The notes beneath the pieces are model-generated. The model was given only the letters and a program-made list of their open reading frames with translations, searched no databases and was not told the DNA's origin. Shown here piece after piece: positions 41,889 through 53,255 of a stretch of 64,000 bases of DNA (position 1 is its first letter; every line of letters begins with the position of its first letter). Source of the DNA: Phaeosaccion multiseriatum (Eukaryota > Ochrophyta, other classes); the NCBI GenBank assembly GCA_965112735.1, contig OZ218950.1:2480001-2544000 (forward strand), read 5' to 3'. Position numbers and translations under genes: made by a program.

Positions 41889-43613
41889 GTGTGTGTGTGC
41901 GTGTGTGTGTGCTGGTATCACCAACTGCTGATGTTGCTGCTCTGCCAGCCACTGTAGGAGTTTAGGAGCCTTTGCCTTTGAAAGCGTGCTACCTCCCTTC
42001 TGATCCTCTGCTCTTTGTGTCGCTCCCCTGTGTGCCGGGCGGACACACATGCCGTCTCTCGTCAATCTGCTTGCTCCTTCCTCTCCCTGTCATCTCCCTC
42101 CGGCCTTGCTCCTTCCCCCTCCATCTCCTCTATCTTATCTCCATCCTCCCTCTCTACCTCCCCCCCCTCTCCCTCCCTCGTCCTGCCCCCCCCCTCTCCC
42201 TCCCTCGTCCTCCTTTGTCAGTGTGATGGACCCTTCGCTGGCGCCTCCCGGCTGCCACGTTGTACACGCCTACACCGCTGGTGAGTGAGTGAGTGAGTGA
42301 GGGAGGGGATGAGTGAGTGGGTGAGTGAGTGGGTGAGTGAGTGAGTGAGTGAGTGAGTGAGTGAGTGAGTGAGTGAGTGAGTGAGTCAGTAAGTGTACGC
42401 TTTACACAGACTGGATCCGATCATGTTGTACCTCATTCCTCGATTCATCCTCGATTCAGTTGTGAGTCGACTGATTCGATCCATGTATAAGTCATTTCGA
42501 GCCATTTAATGCAATCCCCCAACCCTCCCGCCGCCCCCCTCATCCCATCCCTTGCCCTTACACTCCTGTACCGCCCCCCCCTTTGCCCCCTCCCCATATC
42601 CTCCTTGCTGTTCGATAAGGCAATGAGCCGTACTCGGTGTGGGAGGGGATGGACCCTCGTAGTGACGAGTACAAGACGCTCAAGGAGGAGAGGGCCAAGA
42701 AGATGATGGACGCCATCGAGAAGGTGAGCAGTTGGTGATATAGCATGCAGTAGTTTTGTGATACATGATGCACAGCACGTTGCACGCCTGTGTCCGGCCT
42801 CTCCTTTTCCTTTCCATCACACACCTCCCTCTCCCTCCCTCGCCTCCCCTTCCCTCCCTCCCTCCCTCCCTCCCTCCCTCCCTCCCTCCCTCCCTCCCTC
42901 CCTCCCTCCCTCCCTCCCTCCCTCCTTCCCAAGGTGTTTCCGGGCCTGGAGGATCGCTTAGATGTGCGTATGATCGGCACGCCCATCACACACGAGCGCT
43001 TCTTAAGGAGGGACAGAGGAACATATGGACCCGAGATCTTCGCTGGCACGGGCAAGGGCTATCCCGACAGCCGTTTCCCCATCGAGGGGCTGGTCTGCAC
43101 GGGAGACTCCGTGTGGCCTGGTGAGTGGTGGTGTGAGTGGTGGTGTGAGTGGTGGTGTGAGTGGTGGTGTGAGTGGTGGTGTGAGTGGTAGTGTGAGTGA
43201 TGGTGCGAGTGGTGGTGCGAGTGCGAGTCGTCAACAAACGGGATGGGTGTCAGGACGTACAGAGGGAGAGGTGTCAGGACATGGCTTCCCCTTCCCCTTG
43301 CCCCTCCCCTTGCCCTCCCCCTTCCCCGCTCCACCTCTTCAACTCCCCCCCCTCCCTCTCCCTCTTCTCCTCCCCTTCACCTTCCCCTTCCCCTCCCCCC
43401 CCCTTCTTCTTCTCCACCTCTTCTCCTCCCCTTCCCCTCCCTCTGACCCTCCTGACCCTGCCCCCAATCACCCCCCTGCCTACCCAATGCCCCTGCCTGC
43501 CAGGCATTGGGGTCCCGGCGGTGGCAACAGCAGGCACTCTTGCGGCGCACAACCTGGTGTCTCCGCTGCAACAATTCAAGATGATGAAGACCATCGACTT
43601 TGGAGGCGTCTGA
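38708..43613 (+). CDS. CRTISO: Carotenoid isomerase (CRTISO) type plastid oxidoreductase
   Basis: CRTISO converts poly-cis-lycopene to all-trans-lycopene in the plastid using reduced FAD. Eleven in-phase exons: 38708-39162, 39323-39546, 39798-40037, 40213-40346, 40899-40997, 41211-41320, 41684-41812, 42222-42280, 42620-42723, 42934-43120, 43504-43613; 616 residues. The N-terminus has a hydrophobic stretch and GAGFVAPP (secondary-plastid cleavage motif). The FAD-binding beta-alpha-beta is VVIIGSGIAGLVAGSLLSAY with a downstream glutamate (VCESHTQAGGCAHGF). C-terminal family signatures are SFMHVHLGV, SIPSVMDPSLAPPGCHVVHA, GTPITHERFLRRDRGTYGP and CTGDSVWPGIGVPAVATAG. TTTATAAAATG puts an AT-rich TATA-like box very close to the ATG, so the true 5' end may lie further up. 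The intron after 41320 holds a copied exon end. Confidence 0.88.
40504..40897 (+). repeat. (CTAC)n/(CTGC) repeats in a CRTISO intron
   Basis: CTAC tetranucleotides with CCAC, CGGAC and ATCT variants fill the intron 40347-40898 up to the 3' splice site at 40899. Confidence 0.85.
41335..41441 (+). repeat. Motif B copies and duplicated exon end in a CRTISO intron
   Basis: Two GGATGGCAGTGGATGG units (about 41335-41380) are followed at 41415-41441 by a perfect 27-base repeat of the end of the preceding exon (41294-41320). In the copy the donor GTACGAT is replaced by CCATGTG, so it cannot splice in the same way. Confidence 0.9.
41816..41911 (+). repeat. (GT)n microsatellite
   Basis: GT dinucleotide run immediately following the donor of the CRTISO exon ending at 41812. 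A motif A copy (TATCACCAACTGCTG) follows at about 41914-41930. Confidence 0.95.
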
Positions 43614-44100
43614 GCGATAGGACCCAGCGATAAGACCCAAGCGACCCAACAAAAGTCCATCCCTGTTGTATCGAATCTATATCGAGTAGATCGAAATTAT
43701 GAAGTCCATCGATCGACTTTGAGCTCTGCCCCTTCGCCTCTTCCTGTATGGAGCGTCTCTGGTGGTGACTCTCTCCATTGCTCCATTGTTGGGGGGGGGC
43801 GGAGCACCATTTTTGTTTAGTTTATTTTTTTTTATATTGTCCAGCATTAAGCTTTAATTCCCTGGTCACTTGGTGGTGGGCACCTGGTGGTGAAGCAGCG
43901 CTACTTCCCAAAAGCCCAAAAGGCGTCGGCGTTTGCGTGTAATTATCTCACAATTGCTTCTCATCAATTTTTTCGAATTGATCGCTTTTCTCACAAAATC
44001 GGGCCCAACATTAGAAATCGAGCTCGACATTGGGAGGGGATTGAGCAAGCACAAAATCAAAGAAAAAAAGCACAAAAAACAACCCATTTTGGTCCCAATC
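43614..44100. other. Intergenic, AT-richer than its surroundings
   Basis: This is one of the few repeat-poor stretches of the window. It has T-rich runs (TTTATTTTTTTTTATATTG at about 43818) and, before 44101, an open frame without a clear start. It probably contains the CRTISO 3' end and the RING1-type promoter or 5' untranslated region. Nothing else was recognised. Confidence 0.5.
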
Positions 44101-46077
44101 ATGGCTTCGAACGTTCTATGGGCGGACATGACGGGGTTAACGCCCTGGGAGGAGACAAGGGCAGTGCGGAAGAAGGTGAGAAATGGATTCGAAGCCCTGA
44201 ACGATTGAAAAATTCCGTGCCCTCTCTTGCTCTCTCTTCTCGCACTCTCTTTATTCTTCTCCTACTTCGCCACCGCCCCCTTGTCCCTCCCTTTCCGTGT
44301 GTTTGTATGGTACTAAAGGTCACGGACGACACCAGGGTGAGCCCCAAGGTGGCGGAGCTGGACGAGATGGTCAAGTGCGCCGTGTGCCTAGACCCCATGA
44401 AGAAAACAACCCTGGTCATGGCCTGCCTGCACCGCTTCTGCAAGGGCTGTGTGGAGGAGCATCTGCAGTGCAGTCAGCAGAAGAAGAATTGCCCCTCCTG
44501 CCGGACCAAAATCGTCTCCCACCGCTCTCTCCGGTGGGTGATGGAGTGGAGCCCATAGTGTACTTTGATCGGATCGTAGAGCGACTTCGTAGGGAGGGGT
44601 GCCTTTTGTTGCTCGCCTTTGGTGGGCAAGGAGCATCAGATTCCTATTCCGCTCAGCGAAGACTTGGCAGAAATGCACGAGGCTCTCCCCCTCCCCGTCC
44701 GTTCCGTTCGTGCCCACCTTTGCCCCGTCCCCCCCGCACAGCCAGCTCATCCCTGCCCGCCGCCTCCTCCTCCACCTCGTCCATCCACCTCGTCCATCCA
44801 GACCCGACTCCACATTCGACTCCATCATCCGAGTCATACACCCAAATCTGGAACAGTATTCCGCAGAGAAGGACGCTGCCATCCAGGTGGGTGGGTTTGG
44901 TTGGTTGGTTGGTAGGTCGGCTGGTGGGGGCTTGATTGGTTGGGTTTAGTGGTTGGTTGGTTGGGTGATTGGTTGGGTGCTCGGGGTTGGCTTGTTGCAT
45001 GGCACAAAGTATCTTTCCCCACCCAGACAAGGGAAACGGAAGGGACGGGGAAGGGGGAGTATAGAGCAAACGCCGCACCACTGCGGTCGCTGCTTGTATC
45101 ACCAACTGCTGCTGCTCTTGTATCACCAACTGCTACGCTGTGCACTCTATTAGGCGGCCAACAAAAAGTATCGTGAGAGCTCCAACCGCGCCATCTGCTG
45201 TCTAGCGGGAATGGAGATCCAGCAGCAGAACTACAGCCGACCGGGAGCAAGGAGGAGAGTCAGCGACAGCAACGCTCCCCACCACAGCCCAGCAGCAGGA
45301 ACAACCGCCGCAGCAGCAGCAGCATCATCATCACCCGCAGGAGGAGCAGCTTCCGCGAGCGCTGCTGCTGGCGACGATCATGACGAAGACGAGGACAACG
45401 AACTCGGACAGCACTACGGAGCAGTCCGAGGAGGACGAGGAAGGGGCAGGGGCAGGGGGCGTGGCAGGGGAAGGGGGGGGGAGAGAGGCGATGGGGCAGC
45501 AGCAGCAGCAGCAGCAGGATGGCGAGGCACGAAGCGACCACGGGGCGGGGGTGGGGGGAGTGGGGTAGGCAAGGGCCGGGGAGGGGGGAAGTCGTCATCC
45601 ACAGGCTCAGCAGGCATCGACAGCTGCGTAACGTTCGTCTTAAGGTGCCATCCCGACCACTTGGTGGAGCTTCCCAAGTTGGAGAAGGAGCTGGTGCAGG
45701 CCCCGTATTTGTGCAAAGTGAGGGAGGGAGTGAGCGGAGGGAGGGAGGGAGGGAGAGCAAATTGGGGGGCACAGGGTTGGGTATCTCAATACCCACTAAA
45801 TCACTGACTTACAACATCTCTCTCCCTTTGCGTGGTGCACCAACTAAATCTGTACGCTCGATACTGATGGAGGCCATTAAATGACTCCAGTACTGACGCT
45901 ATTCACTACTTCTGACCCTCCCTCCCTCCCTCGCTCGCTCTCACCCTCTCTCTCTCTCCCCTCCCCTCAGGTGGACCACCTGCACCAGTTCCTTGCCCTG
46001 AAGCTGCGGCTGGAGCAGGCAGGCCACGGCCTCGAAGTCGTCATCTTGTTCGAGGACAAACTTGTACGTGTATCGCC

Positions 46078-46116
<39 letters not shown>

Positions 46117-46127
46117 GCCTATCTGCC

Positions 46128-46188
<61 letters not shown>

Positions 46189-46263
46189 GCCTATCTGCCT
46201 GTCTGTCTGTCTGTCTGTCTGTCTGTGTGTCTGTCTATCTGTCTGTCTGCCTGTCTGTCTGCC

Positions 46264-46300
<37 letters not shown>

Positions 46301-47057
46301 GGTTGTCTGCCTGTCTTCCTGTCTGCCTGCCTGTCTGTCTGTCTGCCTGTCTGCCTGTCTGCCTGTCTGCCTGTCTGCCTGTCTTCCTGCCTGCCTATCC
46401 GCGGCCTGCCTGCCTGCCTGCCCGTCCATATGTCTCACCCGCCCTCCCACGCGCGCACTCACTCAGCTCACCTTACTTATTCAACTAACTCACGCACTCA
46501 CTTACTCACTCAGCTCACTCAACTCACTCACTCACTCACTCACTCACTCACTCACTCTCTTACTCACTCACTCACTCACTCGCTCACTCACTCACTCACT
46601 CACTCACTCTCTTACTCACTCACTCACTCACTCACTCACTCACTCAGCTCACCCAACTTACTCAACTAACTCACTCACTCGCATTCCCCACTATCTCTTT
46701 CTCTCTTGACCGTGTTGGCCGCATGCACGTGACCCCCCCTCCTCCTCTCCCCTTCGTCTGCATCACCACCTGCTGCAGGTGATACTTGATAAGGAGCTTA
46801 CTCTGCGGGACATTGTGCAGCACCTTTGGGACCCCAAAGATGTCCTCGTGCTCTTCTTCCGCCCTGCAGCAGCCGCAGTGGTGGCGGTGGAGACCCCTGC
46901 CCTTGCCCCTGACCCTGACGCTCTGCACAACGGCAGCGGCGATTCGCAAGCAGCAGGACAGGGGCAGGGGGGAGGGGGAGGGGAAGGGGAAGGGGAAGGG
47001 GAAGGGGAAGGGGAAGGGCAGGACCAAGGGCAGCAGCAAGGGCAAGAGCAAGAGTAA
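44101..47057 (+). CDS. RING1-type E3 ubiquitin ligase with RAWUL domain (PRC1 core type)
   Basis: Six in-phase exons: 44101-44175, 44319-44533, 44802-44886, 45154-45717, 45971-46063, 46779-47057; 436 residues. The RING finger runs from KCAVCLDPMKKTTLVMACLH to CPSCRTKIVSHRSLR, with all eight zinc ligands of the C3HC4 type (C, C, C, H, C, C, C, C in order) and the RING1/BMI1-specific SLR tail. It is followed by DSIIRVIHPNLEQYSAEKDA as in RING1/RNF2. A long Ala/Gly-rich linker with RGRGRGRG (RGG-like, nucleic-acid-binding potential) leads to a C-terminal RAWUL ubiquitin-like fold (VTFVLRCHPDHLVELPKLEK, then LTLRDIVQHLW, VLVLFFR). In animals and plants this architecture monoubiquitinates histone H2A within Polycomb repressive complex 1. 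The frame ends in a GEGEGE/QGQ low-complexity tail. Confidence 0.85.
46078..46400 (+). repeat. (GTCT)n microsatellite
   Basis: GTCT run with GCCT interruptions following the donor at 46064, in the intron before the last RING1-type exon. It passes into a (CACT)n tract (about 46455-46680). Confidence 0.95.
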
Positions 47058-47767
47058 GGGTAAGAGCAGGAGCAAGGGCAGGAGCTAGAGCAAGAGCCAG
47101 CAGTACAGTAGAGGAGCAGGGGGGAGGGTGAGGGCAAGGGCGAGGATAGGAGAAGGAGCAGAAGGAGCAGCAGTTGGTGATACATTCGCAGCAACAGCAG
47201 AGGCAATAAAGAGGCCCACGCACAGGTACTGCATACTCTGGCCATCATCATCGTCGCTCTGCTTCGCTGCTTGAGTTCACTCTGTCCACCCATGCACACG
47301 GGAGGAGCTCGGAGCGTGTGGTATTTAGAAGCATACGGCACGATACAGTCCCTTGCCGCTCCAAGGGGGGGGGGGGAGCGCGAATGAGTGGGAGAGGGAG
47401 CAGCGACCATTGCCATTGTCAGTAACATGTAGGGCCGAGCAGGCTGAACGGTTTCTCTGTTCATGAATTCATTAGTTTTAATGTACAGGATATATGTGAT
47501 AAAAAGTGGAACAGCAAGGCACGCAACCAAGCCAGCAAGGGCTCGGCCTTGAACCATCCGTCTCACTCCTCACCCCCCCCCCCACACACACCCCTTCCCC
47601 CCCCCCCGTCATCCCCCTCCTCCTCTCCACATCCTGCTCAACAACCACGGTTCCGTCGTCCTCCTTCCCCCCCGTGTACAGCAGTACGACGTCATTCTCC
47701 TCCTCCCGACTCACTCTTCCTCCTTCCCCCACCCCATTCCTCCTTCTCCTCCTCCCCCACTCGGGCT
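47058..47767. other. Intergenic region between converging genes, with a copied PP2C end
   Basis: It contains AATAAA at 47205-47210, a plausible polyadenylation signal for the RING1-type gene, and a motif A copy at about 47170-47186. On the minus strand about 47640-47690 resembles the last coding block of the adjacent phosphatase (YTGGKEDDGTVVVEQ against YTGGKEDDVTVIVAQ). No independent gene was recognised. Confidence 0.6.
47205..47210 (+). terminator. Candidate polyadenylation signal (AATAAA)
   Basis: AATAAA lies 148 bases after the RING1-type stop codon, on the same strand. It is a short motif, and chance occurrence cannot be excluded. Confidence 0.35.
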
Positions 47768-50748
47768 TTACCATCCGTCCTCCTCCCCCTCCTCCTCCCC
47801 TCCTCCCCTCCTCCCCCCACCCCCATCCTCCTCTCCCACCGCTGCCACTTGCGCAACAATCACAGTGACGTCGTCCTCCTTGCCACCAGTGTAGAGTGAG
47901 TCTGAGTCACTCCCTTCCTCATCGTCTGCCTCTTGGCCCCGCCCCGCCCTCCTCAGGCGCGCGTTTCGCTCCTGTTTCAAGGCAGCCTTGAACCTCCCCA
48001 TCAGGCTTGTGTCTGCACAGTTGGTTGATCGATTGGTTGATCGATTGATTGAGAGAGAGATGGAGAGATAAGAGGGAGCGGGAGAGAGAGAGGAGAGCGA
48101 GCGAGCGAGAGGAGGAGAGAGAGTGTGTGTGTGAGAGAGAGAGACAAAGAGGAGAGATAGAGGAGAGAGAGAAGGAGAGACTAGAAAGAAGATAGGATTC
48201 AACAAATGTTCAATGAGGACAACCAAAACCAGCCGTGGAAAACGAGGGGGAAAACATAACTCTGGTGGAGAACGAGGGCAATGCAGCAAGCAGTGTTTCG
48301 GAGGTCCTCCCGTCTCTTGTCCTGCCCTTGTCCCTATCCCCCAGGGTGTGTGGGGCGTCTCACCTGCCCGTCTGTACAGCGCCGCCTCGACCATCCAGGG
48401 GGTGCGCAGGTCGGTTTCCAGTGACACATCATAGGCCTTTTGGGCCAACGCCTCCGCGATGTCTTGCGAAGATGCTGAGAGAGAGCTATGTGAATGGAAG
48501 AGTGACACGAGATAAAAAAAGAGGGTCAGAGATGGGAGAGTGAATGAGAAGGGTAGGCCAGGGAGAAGGGGTCGGCTCTTTTTTGGGTGGCTAGAAGAGG
48601 GAAGAGGGAGGAGAAGCGAGCGGCAGAGAGAGAGGGAGGTAAGGAAAGAGAGAGAAGCGAGAGAGAGAGAGAGGGACAGGGACAAAGAGAGAGAGAGAGA
48701 GAGGGAGGGAGGGAAAGAGAGAGGGAGTACCAAAGAACTCAACGGGAACGGGTGGTTGGTCGGTGGGTCGCAAGGCTGTGATACTTTCACAAAGTGAAAG
48801 CGAATGTAAAACAACAAATTCCCTTACTCACGCACCCGTCCTTCCGACTATTATTACTGAGCAAGCTCTGCACAGCACCGACAATATCCTCATCGAACTG
48901 AAGAGAGGAGAGGAGAGAGAGGGAGAGAGAGAGAGGGAGAGATGGACAGAGACAGGGAGAACAGGGAAACAAAGGGACAGACAGAGGGAGGGAGATAGAG
49001 CACAAGAGAAAGGACGAAGAGAGAGAGAGAAGATCAGAGATCAAGTCCGAGAGGCAAGTACGAGAAAGAGTCGCCGCCCGCCCGTTCTTCCTCCACCCAC
49101 CCCCTACACCCCCCTGCACCCTTCCTCTCTCCCTCCGTGGACTCACGAGATTGTCGAAGAGGCCATCGCTGGCGACGATACACACGTCTCCGGCCTGCGT
49201 GTAGGAGAGGTAAGTTTGGCTCTGGAAAGGGGAGTCCGTCCCACTGGCAGGAGGGGGCGGTACGGAGGAGGGGGTTGGGGACGAGCGAAAGAGCGAAAGA
49301 AACCGATTGAGAAGGGAGTGAGTCCTGAGAAAGTGAGCGAGAAGGGAGAGCAACAGTTCCTCTTGCGTGGCCTCCTCCTCCTCCTCCTCCTCCTCCTCCT
49401 CCTCCTCCCACTCACTTGGCCCCGAGCTGGAAGGGTACGTTGAAGCGGTGCTGAAGGGGAGTGGAACGAAGGGCGACGTAGGGGTTGCCCGACATGTCGA
49501 AACGAATCAGCATGAGGCCACAGTCTCTGTTGTATCGCACACATTCAGTGACATATGAGTGACATGCGTGAAGGCAGAGTGGGCAGAGTAAGTTGCACGC
49601 GAGACGGGGTGGATAAGACAAGAAGTCACGCAGACACGAGAGATATAAAGAGACTTGCTTTACCTGCTTGAGGTGCTGCTGCATGCAAGAGAGGAGACAA
49701 GAGTAGGGAGGGAGCAAAAACACCCCAATGTACCACCCAACGCCCACTCACCCAATGTTGGCCGCAGTCAGTAGGCCCGACGCCCCGTCAAAGCTGACGA
49801 GACAGGCGGTGCAAGTACCCGGACTGGTGCTGAGCGTTTGGGCGTGCTCTAGTGCGAGTTTCAAGTCGACCCCTTTGAAGGTTGCAATGCCCTGCATTGC
49901 CGTCTCCATACCCCCTCCCCCTCCCGCCTGGCTCAGGATCCGTTGGGAAGTAACGTTGGCCGCTGTGAGCGATGTGAACTCGGCCACTTGTGCGGCAGGG
50001 TCGTATCCCCACCCTTTCCACCCGCCCACCCCGTCAAACACACCCAAGTCGTGTCTGTGTACAAAGAAAGAGTCCTCACTGGGAGAAGAGGAGTAGCAGG
50101 AGTAGTAGTAGTAAGAAGCAGCAGAAGCAGGCTTAAGTGCATCGACGGGAGGGGGAGAGGTGGGGTACGCATTGCACAGTAGGGCAGAGGGGTGTGGAGA
50201 AGGGAAATGGGAAAAAATGAAGGATCATCTTTTGCCGCCAGGTAGACAGAGAGATACATGACCGACCCAGACTTCAGGTGTGCAAGAGCAGCTGTGACAA
50301 GTCCTCCTCTCTGCACACAGTCATCCTGCCATCCCAACGAACTCACTCACTCAAGCACGCACCTAACTTCTTTATCCTTTTGTGTCAACATCACCGCGGC
50401 TGAGTCACGGAGCTCCAAGCCTCTTCCCTCGTGCCGGCGTACGCTATTTGCAGCGGCTCTCCGCCTCTGGCTCTTGCTGCCCCTGCTTGCAGCCGCAGCA
50501 GACATTTTCGGGCCTTCGGAAGCGAGTAAGGCCACCGTACCTTTTCCCCGACTCCACGTCTGCAGCCTGCCCACAAAGCCACCCTCACTCCTGAAACAAG
50601 TGGAGGACGGGTGCGTTACGTAGCTCTGAACCCCTCTGGACTGCTGTTTCCCCTGCAGCAAGGCAATTGCAAGTGCGAGAAGCACACCCTGCGATGATGG
50701 CCGGGGCCTTCTTGTCCCTCCTCGTTGCCGCTCCTTCATTTCCACCAT
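47768..50748 (-). CDS. PP2C-family protein phosphatase, PPTC7-like
   Basis: Seven in-phase exons: 50748-50363, 50078-49752, 49526-49416, 49243-49147, 48897-48836, 48485-48364, 48012-47768; 449 residues. Metal-dependent Ser/Thr phosphatase of the short PPTC7/SpoIIE-like branch. Seen: EDSFFVHRHDLGVFDGVGGW (metal-binding DG), TAANIGDCGLMLIRF, HRFNVPFQLG, GDVCIVASDGLFDNL and GGKEDDVTVIVAQV with the final metal-binding aspartates. The N-terminus has a hydrophobic segment (GVLLALAIALLQG) after a basic start, suggesting an organelle or membrane target. PPTC7 proteins in other eukaryotes are mitochondrial or plastidial. The exon 48485 start relies on a TTCACATAG acceptor that alone preserves phase. 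The protein ends in a Gly/Glu low-complexity tail. Confidence 0.82.
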
Positions 50749-51070
50749 GCTGCCTTGCCGTCCTTCCTGAATCACAAAGCAAGCTGGAGCAGGCTGCAGC
50801 AGGCTGCTTCTTAGTAGTCCTGGGGCTAGAGCTCACTCATCAAAGCACAGAGGTGGCGCGCAAGGCGCGTCGTCGAGTCGTCGAGGTGGCGCATCACAGA
50901 TGGCGATCCCAGTTTCAGTTTCAGTCTAGTATTCTAACCTAGGCCGGTTAGTATTAGCAACAAAACAAAACAACATAATCAACAGCAGTAGAGCTGTAGG
51001 AGAAAATTTTCGAGAGGGTCCTTGGAGTGTAAGTCCAGCCCTCCTATAGCATCACAGGGGGGAAGGAAAG
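50749..51070. promoter_or_regulatory. Divergent intergenic region between phosphatase and prefoldin
   Basis: 322 bases separate the two start codons (50748 minus, 51071 plus). It has an AT-rich centre (AACAAAACAAAACAACATAA near 50960) and no repeats, and could act as a bidirectional promoter. Confidence 0.45.
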
Positions 51071-52226
51071 ATGGCGACGGAGGAAAAGGGTGGGGGGGTG
51101 GTTGCGGCAGCGGATGAGGGCCCCCGTATCTCCGAGCAGGAGATGGTAGAACGATACAGGATGATGTTGAGTCAGTGCCAACAGCTCAGGAAGAAGGTGT
51201 CGGAGGTGGAGGAAGATGCAAAGCAACACGAGTAAGTTGTACGATGAAGAAGAAGGGGAGGGAGAGAAGAGGGAAAGGGATCGGGATGTCGCAAAGCCTG
51301 CTTCTCTCCTGAGAGGCATGACACGATGCATGGCGGAGGGGAAGTGTATGATGCTTTGCACCTTACACCTCTTTTCTTCCGGCCTCTCCCCTGCCTTCCC
51401 TACGATCGTGCGATGGATGTTCTTTTCCCCCTCTCTCCCTTGATCTCCCCAGTATGGTACTAGGAAGCATCAAAACCATGGATCCCGGGCGGAAAGCTTT
51501 CCGCATGGTGGGCGGTATTCTAATGGAGAAAACTATCGGAGAGATCGTGCCCGCGGTGGGCGAAAACATGGCCAACCTCAACAACGTAAGTACCTGTGCA
51601 GTAGGTGTTACGAAAGAAGTAAAGTAAGAAGCATGGTAAACCCAACACCGTCCGTAGCACTCAAAACCCAAACCCTTGAAGTTGCGTCTAGCTGGTACCG
51701 TAGAGGTGGCGTGAGGTTGGAGTAGACGGAGAGAAGAGTGTGTGTAGAGAAGAGATTAGCGGCATCAGCGGCCTAGAAAGGGGAGGAGTAGAAGCGTAGG
51801 GATGGAAGGAGGAGTGTGGATGCCTTTGTCGCGAGTTGGGTGAGGCAGGTACTACCTCCTCAACATCCCGGCGCGCACCTAGTTGGGCGGAAGGGAAGCA
51901 AGCTCCGTTAACGTAACCGTTAACGAACACGGACATTTGTCTTGTTCCTTAGCCATTGGCCGTTGCTATGGTATTGCCCCAACTGCCTAGTCTCATGCTC
52001 GTGGATGCCAGAGGCTTCCTCTCACATTCCGAATGCATCGGTTCACTGTTTGCTCTCGCTCTCTCTCCTCGTTCCTTTTGAATCCTTCCTCCCCTCCCTT
52101 CCCCCCTGGCCTTCTCTCTGTGTCTGTCTATGTATGACCAACAGGCTAAGGAGATTCTGACGAACCAACTCAAGAAGCAGGAAGTGGAGGCAGCCAAATG
52201 GAAGATCAAGTATAATATCAAGAGCC

Positions 52227-52277
<51 letters not shown>

Positions 52278-52531
52278 TGGGTGGGTGGGTGCATGTACGG
52301 GTGTGGGTGTGTGTTCGTGTGTGTGTGTGTGTGTGCGTGTACTCTACTCCTTTCTGGCCCTCCAAACAAAGGCATGTCTGTAACCTCCACTTTCCCTTTG
52401 TCTGTCTGCCCTTCCAAACCCTCCCCCCCGCCAACGCCAATTACTATGCCCAACTATGCCCAACTTAGTCGGAGATGCAGGAGCAGGAGAAGCAGGCGAA
52501 CGCCGCACGAATGCAGCAGCAACGTTCATAG
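51071..52531 (+). CDS. PFDN2: Prefoldin subunit 2 (beta-type)
   Basis: Four in-phase exons: 51071-51231, 51453-51585, 52145-52228, 52469-52531; 146 residues, the usual size. Prefoldin is the hexameric jellyfish-shaped chaperone that hands unfolded actin and tubulin to the CCT chaperonin. Evidence: an N-terminal coiled coil ([20 protein letters not shown]), the beta-hairpin block [20 protein letters not shown] (compare the CYRMVGG signature of subunit 2), and a C-terminal coiled coil ([20 protein letters not shown]). A (GT)n run follows the third donor. Confidence 0.9.
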
Positions 52532-53255
52532 GGCTAATACACATCCCTCAATACATGCCTCTCCCGTCCTCTCGTGTGCGTGTGCTCCTCACGCCTGTAA
52601 GCATACTTGTCGCTCTGTGTGGGTATATGAGGGTACCCCTCCAATACCCCCCCCCCCCCCCCAAGTCGGACGTTACAGTTCACGTCAAGGCCACGAGGGA
52701 CACAGGAAGCCTTCAGAGGCCTCCCCCAAACAGAAGCCGGAGTTACCATGCTCGAAGGACTCGATGGGGAGCAGCTACTACCTCTTCCACCGCATCACCA
52801 CACCTCCTCCAACCCCCAAAACACTCTTACGCACACGGCATCTTTAATCTTTAGAGGTGTGACACCAGCCAAGCGTGTGGCACTTACTGTCTCAGTTCCA
52901 GTTTCAGTTCCATAAATAATGGCTCGGCCGAAAGGGGCGGCCCGCTAAAGCGATTAGCGCGTCATGGCTATTGTAGCCAGCCCCGAGGGGGACGGGGACG
53001 AGGGACGAGGCCGGTACCCCTGTAGCAGGTAGCACGCCGGCGGAAGAGGTTAAAGGCAGAGGGAAAGGCGGAGAAAGAGGGGAAAAGAAGAAAAAAGTCG
53101 ATTCATTGATCCATACAATATCGAACACGCGACAAACAAGCTGAAACTGGAAAGTCAATCTTCGTTGGCACGATGGCACTCGACCCGTGCCGGCACATTT
53201 GATTTTTTTCGGTGCTCCAATTGCTCCCAAGCAGCAGGGCGTGAGGGAGAGCAGC
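52532..53255. other. Intergenic between prefoldin and the PHINT-repeat gene
   Basis: Mostly unique sequence with a C-run near 52650. At 52934-52984 the sequence can fold into a compact three-stem structure (see the next feature). No open frame with recognisable content. Confidence 0.5.
52934..52984 (+). other. Candidate three-stem structured element
   Basis: The closing stem GGGGC (52934-52938) pairs with GCCCC (52980-52984). The inner hairpins are CGCTAA/TTAGCG (52943-52948 with 52954-52959) and TGGCTA/TAGCCA (52965-52970 with 52974-52979). All pairs are Watson-Crick. It lies in unique sequence about 300 bases upstream of the next start codon. It is not a tRNA: no T-loop GTTCGA and no acceptor geometry. 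Confidence 0.25.

Noticed and set aside
50088-50362. Possible extra PP2C exon with GGLVTAALAHLKSGSVMY
   Set aside because: The flanking exons join directly in phase and give the expected family sequence (LTQKDKEV followed by SEDSFFV). No suitable donor was found.
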